A stretch of 16,685 bases of DNA, taken from the NCBI GenBank assembly GCA_020426085.1, contig JAGQQP010000029.1:1-16685 (forward strand). The letters are read 5' to 3'. Source of the stretch: Planctomycetaceae bacterium. Lineage in GTDB: Bacteria; Planctomycetota; Planctomycetia; Planctomycetales; Planctomycetaceae. The position numbers and the translations under genes were made by a program. Below are positions 1 to 8,900 of this stretch, in pieces (within the stretch, counting starts at the first letter, position 1; each line of letters begins with the position of its first letter). A model generated the notes under the pieces. It saw nothing but the letters and a program-made list of their open reading frames with translations. It did not search any database and was not told the origin of the DNA.

Positions 1-206
1 GAATAGGTTTGAAAAAAGGACAGGAAAAATCTATCTTCGAGACATTCTACACTACTAAACAAAAGGGACTGGGCGTAGGTTTGTCTATCAGCCAGACCAT
101 TATCGAAGCCCATGGAGGAAAACTGACACCTCGTAGAAATAAACAGGGGGCCAGTTTCTTTATCACTCTTCCAGTAGCTCATGGAGATCGAAACAGTGAT
201 GACTGA
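1..206 (+). CDS. Sensor histidine kinase, C-terminal fragment (HATPase domain), 5' truncated by window edge
   Basis: The open frame runs into the window from the left edge (codons in phase from base 3) and stops with TGA at 204-206. The visible residues are the end of a GHKL ATPase domain: a G1-type remnant (Ile-Gly-Leu, just before KKGQEKS), an F-box-like stretch IFETFYTTK, then the G2 box GLGVGLSISQTIIEAHGGKL, and the terminal strand ASFFITLPV. In this family these segments close the ATP lid of the kinase that phosphorylates a partner response regulator. The sensor and dimerisation/His-box regions lie outside the window, so the signal cannot be inferred. The gene overlaps the response regulator that follows, which implies translational coupling and a cognate pair. 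The TTG at 9 is internal to the domain and is not a real start. Confidence 0.93.
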   Translation, partial: IGLKKGQEKSIFETFYTTKQKGLGVGLSISQTIIEAHGGKLTPRRNKQGASFFITLPVAHGDRNSDD

Positions 207-849
207 AAATACAACCATTCAACAGGAAGCGACTGTCTTCGTTGTTGATGACGATCCCGCCATCAGAAAATCGCTCCGCTGGCTGATTGAGTCGGTCGGC
301 TTGAAAGTGCAGACTCATGAACTGGCCAGCGAATTTCTGGAAAGTTACTCACCTGATATTCCTGGTTGTCTGGTCCTGGATGTCAGAATTCCCGGCATGA
401 GTGGTCTGGAATTACAGGAAAAACTGCGAGAACAGGGCTACGACATCCCGGTCATTATTGTCTCTGGTTACGGCGACGTTCCCATGGCAGTGAGAGCCAT
501 GAAAGCTGGAGCCATCGATTTTCTCGAAAAACCTGTCAGCGATCAGGTACTGCTGGATTACATTCAGAAAGGCATCGAAACCGATATCAAAAACAAACAG
601 AACCGGGTACAGAACCAGGATCTGATGGAACGCAAAGATTTACTGACCCGCCGTGAACGGGAAGTGATGGAGTATGTCGTCGCCGGCTTCTCCAGTCGTG
701 AAATTGCTGAAAAACTGAATGTCAGTTTTAAAACCGTCGAAGCCCACCGCGCCAAAATCATGAAAAAAATGCAGGCTAAAAGTGTACCGAAACTGATTCA
801 GATGGATCTCCAGATCAAAGATGTTCCCGAGTACAACCGGGACCATTGA
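199..849 (+). CDS. Two-component response regulator, FixJ/NarL type (receiver + LuxR-type HTH)
   Basis: This 216-residue protein has a receiver domain at about residues 12-127 and a LuxR/FixJ-type helix-turn-helix at about 148-206. The acidic pocket is the Asp triplet at 17-19, the phosphoacceptor is Asp61 (in LVLDVRIPGMSG), and the conserved Ser89 and Lys111 (in FLEKP) are present, so the receiver looks functional. The C-terminal half shows the family signature LLTRREREVMEYVVAGFSS followed by EIAEKLNVSFKTVEAHRAKI, the recognition-helix region. The protein should be a DNA-binding transcription factor activated by the kinase encoded just upstream. I chose ATG 199, an 8-bp overlap with the kinase stop, because GGAG at 183-186 lies 12 bases before it. 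An in-frame ATG at 181 would add six residues but has no Shine-Dalgarno sequence. The targets are unknown. Confidence 0.93.
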   Translation: MTENTTIQQEATVFVVDDDPAIRKSLRWLIESVGLKVQTHELASEFLESYSPDIPGCLVLDVRIPGMSGLELQEKLREQGYDIPVIIVSGYGDVPMAVRAMKAGAIDFLEKPVSDQVLLDYIQKGIETDIKNKQNRVQNQDLMERKDLLTRREREVMEYVVAGFSSREIAEKLNVSFKTVEAHRAKIMKKMQAKSVPKLIQMDLQIKDVPEYNRDH

Positions 850-936
850 GGCTTTGAATTTGCCTCCGATTCCGTAATAATCAATTCCGTTACCAATCTC
901 TTTCAAACTGCTCTATGAAATTCTCCGGGAACCATT

Positions 937-1863
937 TTGAACAATCATACTGAACTGGCATTAAACGGCGTTCCCATTTGTGATACGTTCGCGGAAGCAT
1001 TTACGACTGTCGGCACACGAATCATCGTGACTGCTCTCACTGAAGCCTGGGTCAGAATCGCAGCAGCCGAAGTCACCGGTTATGCCACCAGTGTAATTGC
1101 CTGTGATGCGGAAGCCGGCGTGGAGAAATATCTCTCCCCTGCAGAAAGCCCCGATGGTCGCCCCGGGGTCAGCCTGATGTTCTTTGCCTTCAGCCAGTCC
1201 GCCCTGGAAAAAGCGGTTACTAACCGCGTGGGACAATGCATTCTCACCTGCCCGACCACCGCCTGTTTCTCAGGCTATTCATCTGAAGATCCGGAAAAGA
1301 ACATCGCGCTAGGCAGCCAACTTCGATTTTTCGGAGACGGTTTCCAGGTCTCCAAAAAATGGGCAGACCGCAGGCTCTGGCGAGTGCCCGTGATGGATGG
1401 TGAGTTTGTCTGCGAAGATCAGACAGGGACCTTCAAGGGGGTCGCCGGCGGGAACCTGCTCATCTGCGCTACCGATCAGAAAAGCGGTCTTCTCGCGACA
1501 GAAGCAGCCGTCACAGCCATGCAGCAGATTGATCTGACGATACTCCCTTTTCCTGGAGGCATCGTACGCAGCGGCAGCAAAGTCGGCTCCCGCTATGCAA
1601 AACTCAAAGCCAGCACCAACGACGCCTATTGCCCGACATTACAGGCACAGACGACATCGGAATTACCGGAGGGAACCGGTTGCGTCTACGAAATCGTGAT
1701 TGATGGTGCCGCATTTGAACCCGTGCAACAGGCGATGCAGGTCGGACTGCATACCGTCTGTCAGCAACCAGGGGTCCTCCAGATTACCGCAGGAAACTAT
1801 GGCGGCAAACTGGGCAAACATCACTTCCATCTCAAAGACCTGATCGACAACGATCAAGTCTGA
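937..1863 (+). CDS. fhcD: Formylmethanofuran--tetrahydromethanopterin formyltransferase (FhcD/Ftr)
   Basis: This 308-residue protein matches the Ftr/FhcD family along its whole length. Recognisable blocks are NGVPICDTFAEAF (10-22), RPGVSLMFFAFS (75-86), GQCILTCPTTACFSG (99-113), LRFFGDGFQVSKKW (129-142), GVAGGNLLICA (168-178), FPGGIVRSGSKVGSRY (205-220) and GNYGGKLGKHHFHLKDL (286-302). The family transfers the formyl group between methanofuran and tetrahydromethanopterin in the cytoplasm. In planctomycetes and methylotrophs it runs in the direction of formaldehyde oxidation to formate, together with FhcA, B and C. None of those subunits is encoded in this window. The start is TTG 937, preceded by GGGA at 927-930 with 6 bases of spacing. 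An ATG at 915 is out of frame and closes after twelve codons. The gene lies 87 bp after the response regulator and could be read through from it, but no link is shown. Confidence 0.95.
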   Translation: MNNHTELALNGVPICDTFAEAFTTVGTRIIVTALTEAWVRIAAAEVTGYATSVIACDAEAGVEKYLSPAESPDGRPGVSLMFFAFSQSALEKAVTNRVGQCILTCPTTACFSGYSSEDPEKNIALGSQLRFFGDGFQVSKKWADRRLWRVPVMDGEFVCEDQTGTFKGVAGGNLLICATDQKSGLLATEAAVTAMQQIDLTILPFPGGIVRSGSKVGSRYAKLKASTNDAYCPTLQAQTTSELPEGTGCVYEIVIDGAAFEPVQQAMQVGLHTVCQQPGVLQITAGNYGGKLGKHHFHLKDLIDNDQV

Positions 1864-1880
1864 GAGATCATCAACAGCAC

Positions 1881-4757
1881 TTACTCTTCTTCCCGGAAAC
1901 TTTCGGAAATCAGCATTTCCTGCTCGAACTGGTGGCTGCGCCCTGAACCGGTCGCCGGGCTGGCACTGGCGGGACGGTACACGCCTTTCAACGGATGGCG
2001 GCCAAACAGATTGCCTTTGAAGCGACAATACATGAACCGCCAGGCCCCCATGTTTTCAGGCTCTTCCTGCACCCAGTACACGGGCGTCCCTTCCGGGAAT
2101 GGTGCCAGCGCCTGTTCCAGTTCCTCTTTGGGAACCGGGTAGAGCTGTTCCATCCGGATGATGGCCACATCGTCCCGTTCCGTCTGTTTACGGTGCTCAC
2201 TCAGGTCGTAGTAGATTTTACCGGTACACAGCAGAATGCGTTTCACCTTCTCCGGTTTCAGATCTGTCGTATCGCCGATCACTTTGATAAAGGATCCCGA
2301 ACTCATCGACTTGAAGCTGGAAACCGCATCACGGTGCCTTAACAGACTCTTGGGCGTCATCACAATTAAAGGCTTCCGCCACTTGCGAATCATCTGACGA
2401 CGCAGCAGGTGGAAAAACTGATCGGGCGTAGTCGGCATCGCGATCTGGATATTACTTTCCGCCGCCAGTTGCAGAAAACGCTCAAAGCGGGCACTGGAGT
2501 GTTCCGGGCCCTGTCCTTCAAAACCGTGAGGCAACAGCATGACAATGCCGCTGTACCGCTGCCACTTGTCTTCGGCACTCACGATAAACTGATCGATAAT
2601 CACCTGGGCGGCATTACAGAAATCACCAAACTGGGCTTCCCAGATGATCAGACCATCCGGACAGTCCAGACTGTAACCGTAATCAAAGCCGAGTACGCCT
2701 GCTTCGGAAAGCGGGCTGTTCACAAATTCGACCGGCCCCTGTCCTTCAACCAGATGCTTGAGCGGCGTATATTTTTTACCGGTTTTGACATCATGCAGCA
2801 CGGCATGACGATGGCTGAATGTGCCGCGCTGTGCATCCTGCCCACTGACTCGGATTCGATACCCTTCTGTCAGTAACGAGGCAAATGCCAGTGCCTCAGC
2901 TGTTCCCCAGTCAATTTTGCGTTCTCCGTCCGCCATCTCCTTACGAATTGCCAGCAGACGCTGGATCTTCTTGTGAGGAGTAAAGTGTTCGGGAACCTCG
3001 GTCTGCTTCAAGAGCAGATTCTTCAGGCTTTTCTCTGGAACGCCCGAATCAATCTGGTCAGCCGGTAGCTCGCGACCGCCCCGGTATCCGGCCCAGATCC
3101 CTGCAGGCAGTTCCACCGTATGAGGATAATTTTCGACCCGGGCCGCAGCCAGTTCGGACTCCAGATGAGAAACACTTTCATCCTGCAGTCGATCGCCGTC
3201 CTCTTTTGTCACAGACTTCCGTTCCAGCATGCGCTGCAGGAAGCTGTCGCGCACTGAAGGACGCTTATTGATGATGTCGTACATCAGAGGCTGCGTGAAT
3301 GCCGGCTCATCCCCTTCGTTGTGTCCACGGCGACGATAGCAGTACATGTCAATCACAACATCACGGTGGAATTCCTTGCGGAAATCCATCGCCAGCCGCA
3401 CAACCTGGGCAACCGCTTCCGGATCTTCCCCATTCACATGAAAAATGGGAATCTGCAGCATTTTTGCCACGTCAGTCGCGTAGGTGGAGGAGCGACTCTG
3501 TGCCGGATCTGTGGTGAAACCAATCTGGTTATTGACGATCACATGTATCGTGCCCCCCGTACGGTAGCCACGCAGCTCACTCAGGTTCAGGCTCTCCTGT
3601 ACAACCCCTTCCCCGGCAAATGCAGCATCACCGTGAATCAGCAGGACCATCCCTTTGGTTCGATCAATATTCGCCCAGCGATCCTGTTTGGCACGCATGC
3701 GACCCATTGCAACCGGATTCACAAATTCCAGGTGGCTCGGGTTAAAACAGAGTGTCAGGTGCACATTGTGACCAGACTCGGTCATCCAGTCGGAACTGTA
3801 TCCCAGGTGATATTTCACATCGCCGCGGCCGACACTCATTTCGGGGACAGAGTCTTCGTATTCGCGGAAAATTTCGCGCGGCTTTTTCCCCATGATGTTG
3901 GTCAGAACATTCAAGCGACCCCGGTGTGCCATCCCAAAGACGATTTCGTCAACTCCCTGCTCACCCGCTTTTTCAATTGCCAGATCCAGCAGAGGAATCA
4001 GACTCTCGGCCCCTTCCAGTGAAAAGCTTTTCAGGCCGACATACTTTTTCTGAATGAACTCTTCAAACACGACCGCATCGGTTAAACGCCGCAGGATTCG
4101 CAACGACTCCGGACGCTCGAACTTCAGGAAATTCGCGGTGCTTTCCATCCGGTTCTGCAGCCACTTCCGCACACGCAGACTGTCGATATGCATGAACTGC
4201 GCACCGATGGATCGACAGTAGGTGTTTCTTAACCACTGGATCATCTCCCGCAGGGTGCGCTGCTTCGGGCCGCCAAATGTGGACGTGGAAAAGACGCGGT
4301 CGTAATCCCGTTCCGAGAAATCGTAGAACTCGGGCATCAACTCAGGCGGCGTCGCCCGTTTCTTTCCCAACGGGTCCAGTGAAGCCAGAATGTGTCCGCG
4401 TACCCGGTAGTTTCGAATCAACTGGTCCAGACGCTCCTGGCGATCCGCGATTTTCATCGTCTGGCGATCGAGGCCCTCCCGTTCCTGTCTTCCGGGAGGG
4501 TTGAACATCGTATGGCGTTTGAAGGAAGGGCCGAAACTCGACTGACGGTTTCGAGTCGACTTCTGCGGGAACTGGGAGAAGTAATCCCGCCATTCCTCTG
4601 AAACGGAGGCAGGCGACTCCAGATAGCTCGTGTACAGCGACTCTACGAAAGTTAACGATTCCGAACTTAAATCGTTGATCATCTCTTCAGGCAGTTGATT
4701 GTCAGAGTGCCCGTTGCCTTCATGATAAAATGAAGCAGAATCTGGTTTGTCAAGCAT
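1881..4757 (-). CDS. sucA: 2-oxoglutarate dehydrogenase E1 component
   Basis: This 958-residue thiamine-diphosphate enzyme decarboxylates 2-oxoglutarate and passes the succinyl group to the lipoyl arm of E2 in the TCA cycle. The N-terminal E2-docking segment is seen at about 33-65 ([20 protein letters not shown]). The dehydrogenase core includes [17 protein letters not shown] (274-290), the substrate-pocket block [18 protein letters not shown] (333-350), the ThDP/Mg motif beginning GDAAFAGEG (376-384) and ending at NNQIGFTT (409-416), and [12 protein letters not shown] (474-485). A transketolase-type pyrimidine domain and the E1 C-terminal domain (near [15 protein letters not shown]) complete it. 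Length fits stand-alone E1; there is no fused acyltransferase as in actinobacterial forms. ATG 4757 is preceded by GGAGAGGG. The usual partner sucB (E2) is not adjacent on either side. The 3' end converges with the formyltransferase gene, 17 bp apart. Confidence 0.97.
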   Translation of the reverse strand: MLDKPDSASFYHEGNGHSDNQLPEEMINDLSSESLTFVESLYTSYLESPASVSEEWRDYFSQFPQKSTRNRQSSFGPSFKRHTMFNPPGRQEREGLDRQTMKIADRQERLDQLIRNYRVRGHILASLDPLGKKRATPPELMPEFYDFSERDYDRVFSTSTFGGPKQRTLREMIQWLRNTYCRSIGAQFMHIDSLRVRKWLQNRMESTANFLKFERPESLRILRRLTDAVVFEEFIQKKYVGLKSFSLEGAESLIPLLDLAIEKAGEQGVDEIVFGMAHRGRLNVLTNIMGKKPREIFREYEDSVPEMSVGRGDVKYHLGYSSDWMTESGHNVHLTLCFNPSHLEFVNPVAMGRMRAKQDRWANIDRTKGMVLLIHGDAAFAGEGVVQESLNLSELRGYRTGGTIHVIVNNQIGFTTDPAQSRSSTYATDVAKMLQIPIFHVNGEDPEAVAQVVRLAMDFRKEFHRDVVIDMYCYRRRGHNEGDEPAFTQPLMYDIINKRPSVRDSFLQRMLERKSVTKEDGDRLQDESVSHLESELAAARVENYPHTVELPAGIWAGYRGGRELPADQIDSGVPEKSLKNLLLKQTEVPEHFTPHKKIQRLLAIRKEMADGERKIDWGTAEALAFASLLTEGYRIRVSGQDAQRGTFSHRHAVLHDVKTGKKYTPLKHLVEGQGPVEFVNSPLSEAGVLGFDYGYSLDCPDGLIIWEAQFGDFCNAAQVIIDQFIVSAEDKWQRYSGIVMLLPHGFEGQGPEHSSARFERFLQLAAESNIQIAMPTTPDQFFHLLRRQMIRKWRKPLIVMTPKSLLRHRDAVSSFKSMSSGSFIKVIGDTTDLKPEKVKRILLCTGKIYYDLSEHRKQTERDDVAIIRMEQLYPVPKEELEQALAPFPEGTPVYWVQEEPENMGAWRFMYCRFKGNLFGRHPLKGVYRPASASPATGSGRSHQFEQEMLISESFREEE

Positions 4758-4802
4758 TGTGCCCTCTCCGGGCTTAATTATGAATCCGGGCAGGCATACG
4801 CA

Positions 4803-4817
4803 GTGTCAACTCGACAC
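4803..4817. promoter_or_regulatory. Candidate operator: 15-bp imperfect palindrome upstream of sucA
   Basis: The arms GTGTC (4803-4807) and GACAC (4813-4817) are exact inverses, and the symmetry extends to seven bases per side with one mismatch around a single central base. On the minus strand it overlaps a TTGACA hexamer and sits 46-60 bases before the sucA start codon. That position and form suit a dimeric repressor site, but no regulator is assigned. Confidence 0.35.
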
Positions 4818-4874
4818 GCAGGGGGATGCTCTGTCGCGAATACAGGTTTAAAACAGGTTTCTTTTACATTACCG

Positions 4875-4910
4875 TATTAGATCAGAGATTTAAAGCTCTC
4901 TACTCTAATA
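4875..4910. repeat. 36-bp inverted repeat in the sucA upstream region
   Basis: The outer arms TATTAGA (4875-4881) and TCTAATA (4904-4910) are perfect inverses. Two mismatched positions per side follow, then a second pair of perfect arms, AGAGA (4884-4888) and TCTCT (4897-4901), around an 8-base centre. It lies 118-153 bases before the sucA start. It could be an mRNA hairpin in a long leader or a protein-binding dyad. No T-tract flanks it on either strand, so it is not an intrinsic terminator. Confidence 0.5.
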
Positions 4911-5071
4911 GACTTGCGCTGTCCGAAAGAAAGTTACCAAACTCGATTTCACTTTCCTACTCAACCGCTGTCATACTTTTATCCAAATTTTCAGGAAAAA
5001 CCGGAAAATCAGGTATCAGCCAACTACCATTAATACGTCTGGAGCCGCCGATCATGCCAAAGCGATCCCAT

Positions 5072-5109
5072 AAAAAAACCGGCACCGGTGTCTGATAACA
5101 CCGGGCCGG
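5072..5109 (-). terminator. Intrinsic terminator after the DUF3467 gene
   Basis: The arm at 5079-5091 (CCGGCACCGGTGT) pairs with 5098-5109 (ACACCGGGCCGG) with one bulged base and a 6-base loop. Seven A residues at 5072-5078 read as a U-tract after the hairpin on the minus strand. The element lies about 80 bases past the stop codon at 5189, so it would end the DUF3467 transcript before sucA and make sucA a separate transcription unit. Confidence 0.9.
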
Positions 5110-5188
5110 CGGGTAAGCTTGATCTTATCTGATTGTATCTTACACACCTTTCCCGATGCAACAGGAAAGATGGCAATCAATGCTCAAA

Positions 5189-5545
5189 TTAAGTCTGCTG
5201 ACGAACAACTCGTTTACGGATATCTGTTTCCAGAACACCAAATGCCTGCTCATGACGCTGTAAAGCCATTGAGAGAGCACTCAGCAGACGCTTGGCGGTG
5301 TAATGGTTCAGAATGATCCGCTGACCGACACTGATCTCAGTGTTGGCAGGATCCAGTGGCTGAGGATTCAGACCCAGATCCAGAATCAGTTCTTCTGGTG
5401 TGCTTGAGACACGACAGAAGTTCGCGTAGCTCGCAGTCACATTGCTGTCATTTACTTTGACCTGTTGCTGAGCTGGAGCTGCTGCCTGTTCTGCAGCTGG
5501 TTCTGTTGTCTCATCAGCTGGTTTGTCATCTTTCTTAGCACTCAC
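5189..5545 (-). CDS. DUF3467 domain protein, small conserved hypothetical
   Basis: This protein has 118 residues in the form chosen here. The first third or so is a charged, Ala/Gln/Glu-rich, probably disordered leader (KDDKPADETTEPAAEQAAAP). The rest is a compact domain with the DUF3467 pattern: an Asn-Val-x-Ala-x-Tyr-Ala-Asn-Phe-Cys-Arg-Val opening, PEELILDLGLNP, then VGQRIILNHYTAKRLLSAL and a helix ending in Glu-Gln-Ala-Phe-Gly. The molecular function of this domain is not known to me. There is no signal peptide or membrane segment, so it should be cytoplasmic. GTG 5545 is chosen as start because GAGGAG at 5555-5560 lies nine bases upstream; a longer frame from TTG 5572 would translate through that Shine-Dalgarno sequence. 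It is followed by a strong terminator and is probably monocistronic. Confidence 0.85.
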   Translation of the reverse strand: MSAKKDDKPADETTEPAAEQAAAPAQQQVKVNDSNVTASYANFCRVSSTPEELILDLGLNPQPLDPANTEISVGQRIILNHYTAKRLLSALSMALQRHEQAFGVLETDIRKRVVRQQT

Positions 5546-5920
5546 GCTTTTTTTCTCCTCAATGTGATACAAAATCTTAAGAAGTAATGGTTCCAGAAAT
5601 GTGGGACCTGAACTGATTTGAAATGAACTTCACCCTGATACTTCGGCAGTTCACCCCGAAAAAACTTGATAATTTGTCCTGACTGTTCTCAAGACATCTG
5701 AAACATACCATTGCATTGTTCAGCATTCAAGAACAGAAAGCACAGACTTTAAAACTCTTGGAATACAAGGTGTTAGCGTTTATGAAAATGACTGCATGTT
5801 GACAAAACGCAACTCAACACCCCATCTACCCTACAACTCTCAGATCATGACTATTTAAGAAAAAAGGCCCTGATGCCAGCTCTCGCATACACACCAGGGC
5901 CTGAATTCAACGTAGACTGC
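5546..5920. other. 375-bp intergenic region between the giant gene and the DUF3467 gene
   Basis: No gene is supported. It should hold the minus-strand promoter and leader of the DUF3467 gene, with its GAGGAG ribosome-binding site at 5555-5560, and at the other end the terminator of the giant gene (5860-5902). No promoter with both hexamers at good spacing could be picked out by eye. Confidence 0.7.
5860..5902 (-). terminator. Intrinsic terminator of the giant surface-protein gene
   Basis: AGGCCCTG (5865-5872) and CAGGGCCT (5895-5902) form a perfect 8-bp stem with a 22-base loop. The A run at 5860-5865 reads as a U-tract immediately after the stem on the minus strand. It begins 18 bases past the stop codon of the gene ending at 5921. 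The long loop is slightly unusual but the architecture is standard. Confidence 0.85.
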
Positions 5921-8900
5921 TTAAAGTATAGGACCTGCCCAGTCTGAGAAGACTTCGTCAAAATCGGCATCGATTTCTTCGCTCAGACCTGCCAGATCCA
6001 GATCTCCGGTTTCCAGATCAACCAGATCTGAAAGGTCGAGTTTTCCGCCATCAACGATCGAGAGACCGTTCAATCGCAGATCACTGATCAGCTCTTCGCT
6101 TAAGCCTTCCAGAACAGTCAGATCCAGTTCATCCTGTTTCTGAAGCAGATTATTGAAGAACTGACTCAGTACAGGCTGAATCGACTCATTACCTGTCAGC
6201 AGACTGCTGGTAACATCAAATACGACCGGAGACAATTCATCCAGAGGTGCGATGACAGTCACTGGCGAATTCTCATTCTCTGAAGTCTGTGTCGCTGGTG
6301 GCTCTGCTACCAGAGGCAAGCTTGCCATCAGAGGAGCATTGATACCTACCAGAATCTCATAGCTGCCTGAAGCAGCGGCTTCGTGAGCAGACTGAAGAAT
6401 CAAAGTATCCAGAATCGATGGCAGTTTGCGAACGCCCGGATCCAGTGTGGCATTCATCACATCACCGGCATGAACTGTATCATCCAGGTGCAGACCATCA
6501 TCGGTCAGGGTTGCTTCAAAGCCACTCCCCACGAACGTTAATGTTCCGCCCACTCCCGTTTGCACGAAACTTTCAAACGGTGCATACGTGTCTGTGAATC
6601 CAAGCACGTGGCCGATTTCGTGTAACAGAACCGTTAACAGGTCATAGTGACCGGCGGCAGCAGAACCTGCTTCAGCCGTGTATGCCACGCCCCCTTCCAG
6701 TTCTGTATCACTGAAGGCAGAAGAATCAAGATCCGAATACCAGCCCAGACCGGCGGCATTATCATCCAGAGTTACAATTCCCGAGACCGGACGGCCTTCC
6801 GAATCGACACCAGTAATCTGACCTTCACCCAGTTGAGTTCCTCCCAGGTTGGTGATGACCAGTTGGATATCCAGAGGCTCATCCAGTCCCAACGCATCCT
6901 GCCAGATTCCCAATGCTTCATCCATCACCTGATCGATTGAAGAATCACCAGTGATATCGGTCGTCTTACCGTACCAGCGTTGCAGGAAGTTGGCAGGATA
7001 GATCACTTCCCTGTCGCCACCTTTATGAACTCCGTAGTTGGTCGCCAGTAAACTCAGATCCCGGTAGTCAACTTTACCGCTCTTATCAGCATCCAATGCC
7101 CAGACATAAGGAGAATCGGCATCGAGTACATTCTGTCCGTAAATGGACGTCAGGATGATCAGATCGCGGTAATTGATGATATCATCATCGTTCACATCGT
7201 AAGCAATCGCCCACAGATCGGTATCAGGGGCATCACCCACAATCAGAGTCGTCTCGGCATCATTGAATAAGGTGACGTTGACGTTACTGAGAGACAGTCC
7301 CAGGGCATGAGGTCCGATAAATTTGTCTTCGAAGTCGATCGAGACATCATCCTGGGCCAGTGATTCGAACTTGACCCGAGCCAGCAGAGCCTTTTTACCG
7401 TTACCGATTTTATCGTCATTGGCGAGCCCACTGAGGCCGGTCACAACTCCCGTTGTATCATCAATCACAGCTGTTCCGGAGGCGGTAAAAGCACTGCCAA
7501 ACTCAATCTCTGTCGCCGTAAAGAAATTCGTGTTGTAATTCAAATCGGCAATGGCAGCAGCAATACTTCTCGCATCGGCTGTCTCCACATAAACTTCCAC
7601 CCAGAATGAACTCCATTCGTCAATCCAGGAGTCGCTGACGGGCAATGCGGAGGTCTGTCCTCTAGGGTCCAGTTCCGTCTGATTGCGAACCACGACCAGA
7701 TCGACGGCCGTTCCCTCTTCCAGGGGAGCGTCAGCTACAATCGACTGTGTTCCGTGTAAAGGAGCCCCACCGTTTTCTACGGTAATCGTCAGATCGTAGG
7801 AACCGGTTGCTGACTCATCGGCTGCACCAGAACCGACACCAGTCGTCGCGTCATAATCACTGTTATCCCACGCAGACAGTCCAATGTAATAAACACCAGC
7901 GGACGTTGCTGTATAGCTGAAGTAAGAATCCAAGCTACCAAGATCGAAGATATACTCATCAGGTACGTTATAGTCGTCGTCTGAGACTCCATTATTACCA
8001 TCAAGCGAACTACCTGATCCATCCAGTAGCCCCGTCGTGACAGCGGCCCCCGTTGAATCAAACAGACGAAGTATGCTGTCCAGCCCGGTATTAATCACGT
8101 CACCGTCTACATCAACTGTGACAGTATCACCGACCCCCAACGTGATTTTATACAGATCCACATCCTGGGCAGGGTCACCCAGCGAACTGTTATTGCCGAC
8201 GATTCCCTGATAGACCTTCGTCCCAGTCATAGATGAGGTTAATTCCGTGTCCACGGCAGTTGTAATCGTGTCACCGGCTTCATCGGTATCTTCCTGGTTC
8301 ACATCGAACCGGGCAGTCGCCGAACCAACCAGATTCAACACGATATCATCGCCACTTTGTGTTGTGAACGAGAGACGACGGCTGATGGGAATTGTCAGTA
8401 CATAACCAACTGTTGCATTCCCGGATAATGTCGCATGACTCCAGTCTGGTACTCCAGCAGGAATGCCCGTCACGGGATCAATGAACGTCATTGTCTGGTC
8501 AAACGTAATCTCAGAATTTGAGTCGACTACGGTATCACTAAAATCAGGCAAAGAAATCATGGAGTCAAGTTGAGCATGAGTTAATTGCCAGTCTTCCGTA
8601 ATATCGAAGTTGCCAGAACCATCAATCGTCTGCTGACTGGTCAGCACCTTGGCAATCACATCGCGAATCGCCATATTCAATTCACCAGAGAAGGGACCGA
8701 ATACATTTGGAATCAATTGATCGCCGACCAGGCCAAAGTCGGCCAGATCCACGAGAAGAGAGTAATCCTCTGACTGGAAACGATCCGGCCGGGCAATTCC
8801 CGAAGGATTGAGATCAATACGAGAATCGACAATCTGAATCGTGCCCGGGTTATTCACATCATCGAACACCACTCCGATACGACCACTGATACTGGTCGTA

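Larger units (their letters stand above)
4758..5188. other. 431-bp intergenic region upstream of sucA
   Basis: No convincing gene lies here. The region must hold the sucA promoter on the minus strand and the 3' untranslated end of the DUF3467 gene. It contains a 15-bp imperfect palindrome (4803-4817), a longer AT-rich inverted repeat (4875-4910) and an intrinsic terminator (5072-5109), each listed separately. A TTGACA hexamer on the minus strand (4804-4809) has a CATAAT hexamer (4777-4782) 21 bases on, too far apart for a standard sigma-70 promoter. An 89-codon plus-strand frame at 4826-5095 shows no recognisable family and runs through the inverted repeat and terminator. Confidence 0.7.

Noticed and set aside
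3321..4022. 233-codon plus-strand open frame inside sucA
   Set aside because: It lies fully antisense to a highly conserved E1 core, resembles no family, and is explained by codon bias of the real gene.
4777..4809. TTGACA and CATAAT hexamers upstream of sucA as a sigma-70 promoter
   Set aside because: The spacer is 21 bases, outside the normal 16-18 range.
4826..5095. 89-codon plus-strand frame upstream of sucA
   Set aside because: It runs through an inverted repeat and an intrinsic terminator hairpin and has no recognisable domain.
5148..5169. CTTTCC/GGAAAG hairpin between the DUF3467 stop and its terminator
   Set aside because: Six base pairs with a 10-base loop and no T-tract; too weak to call.
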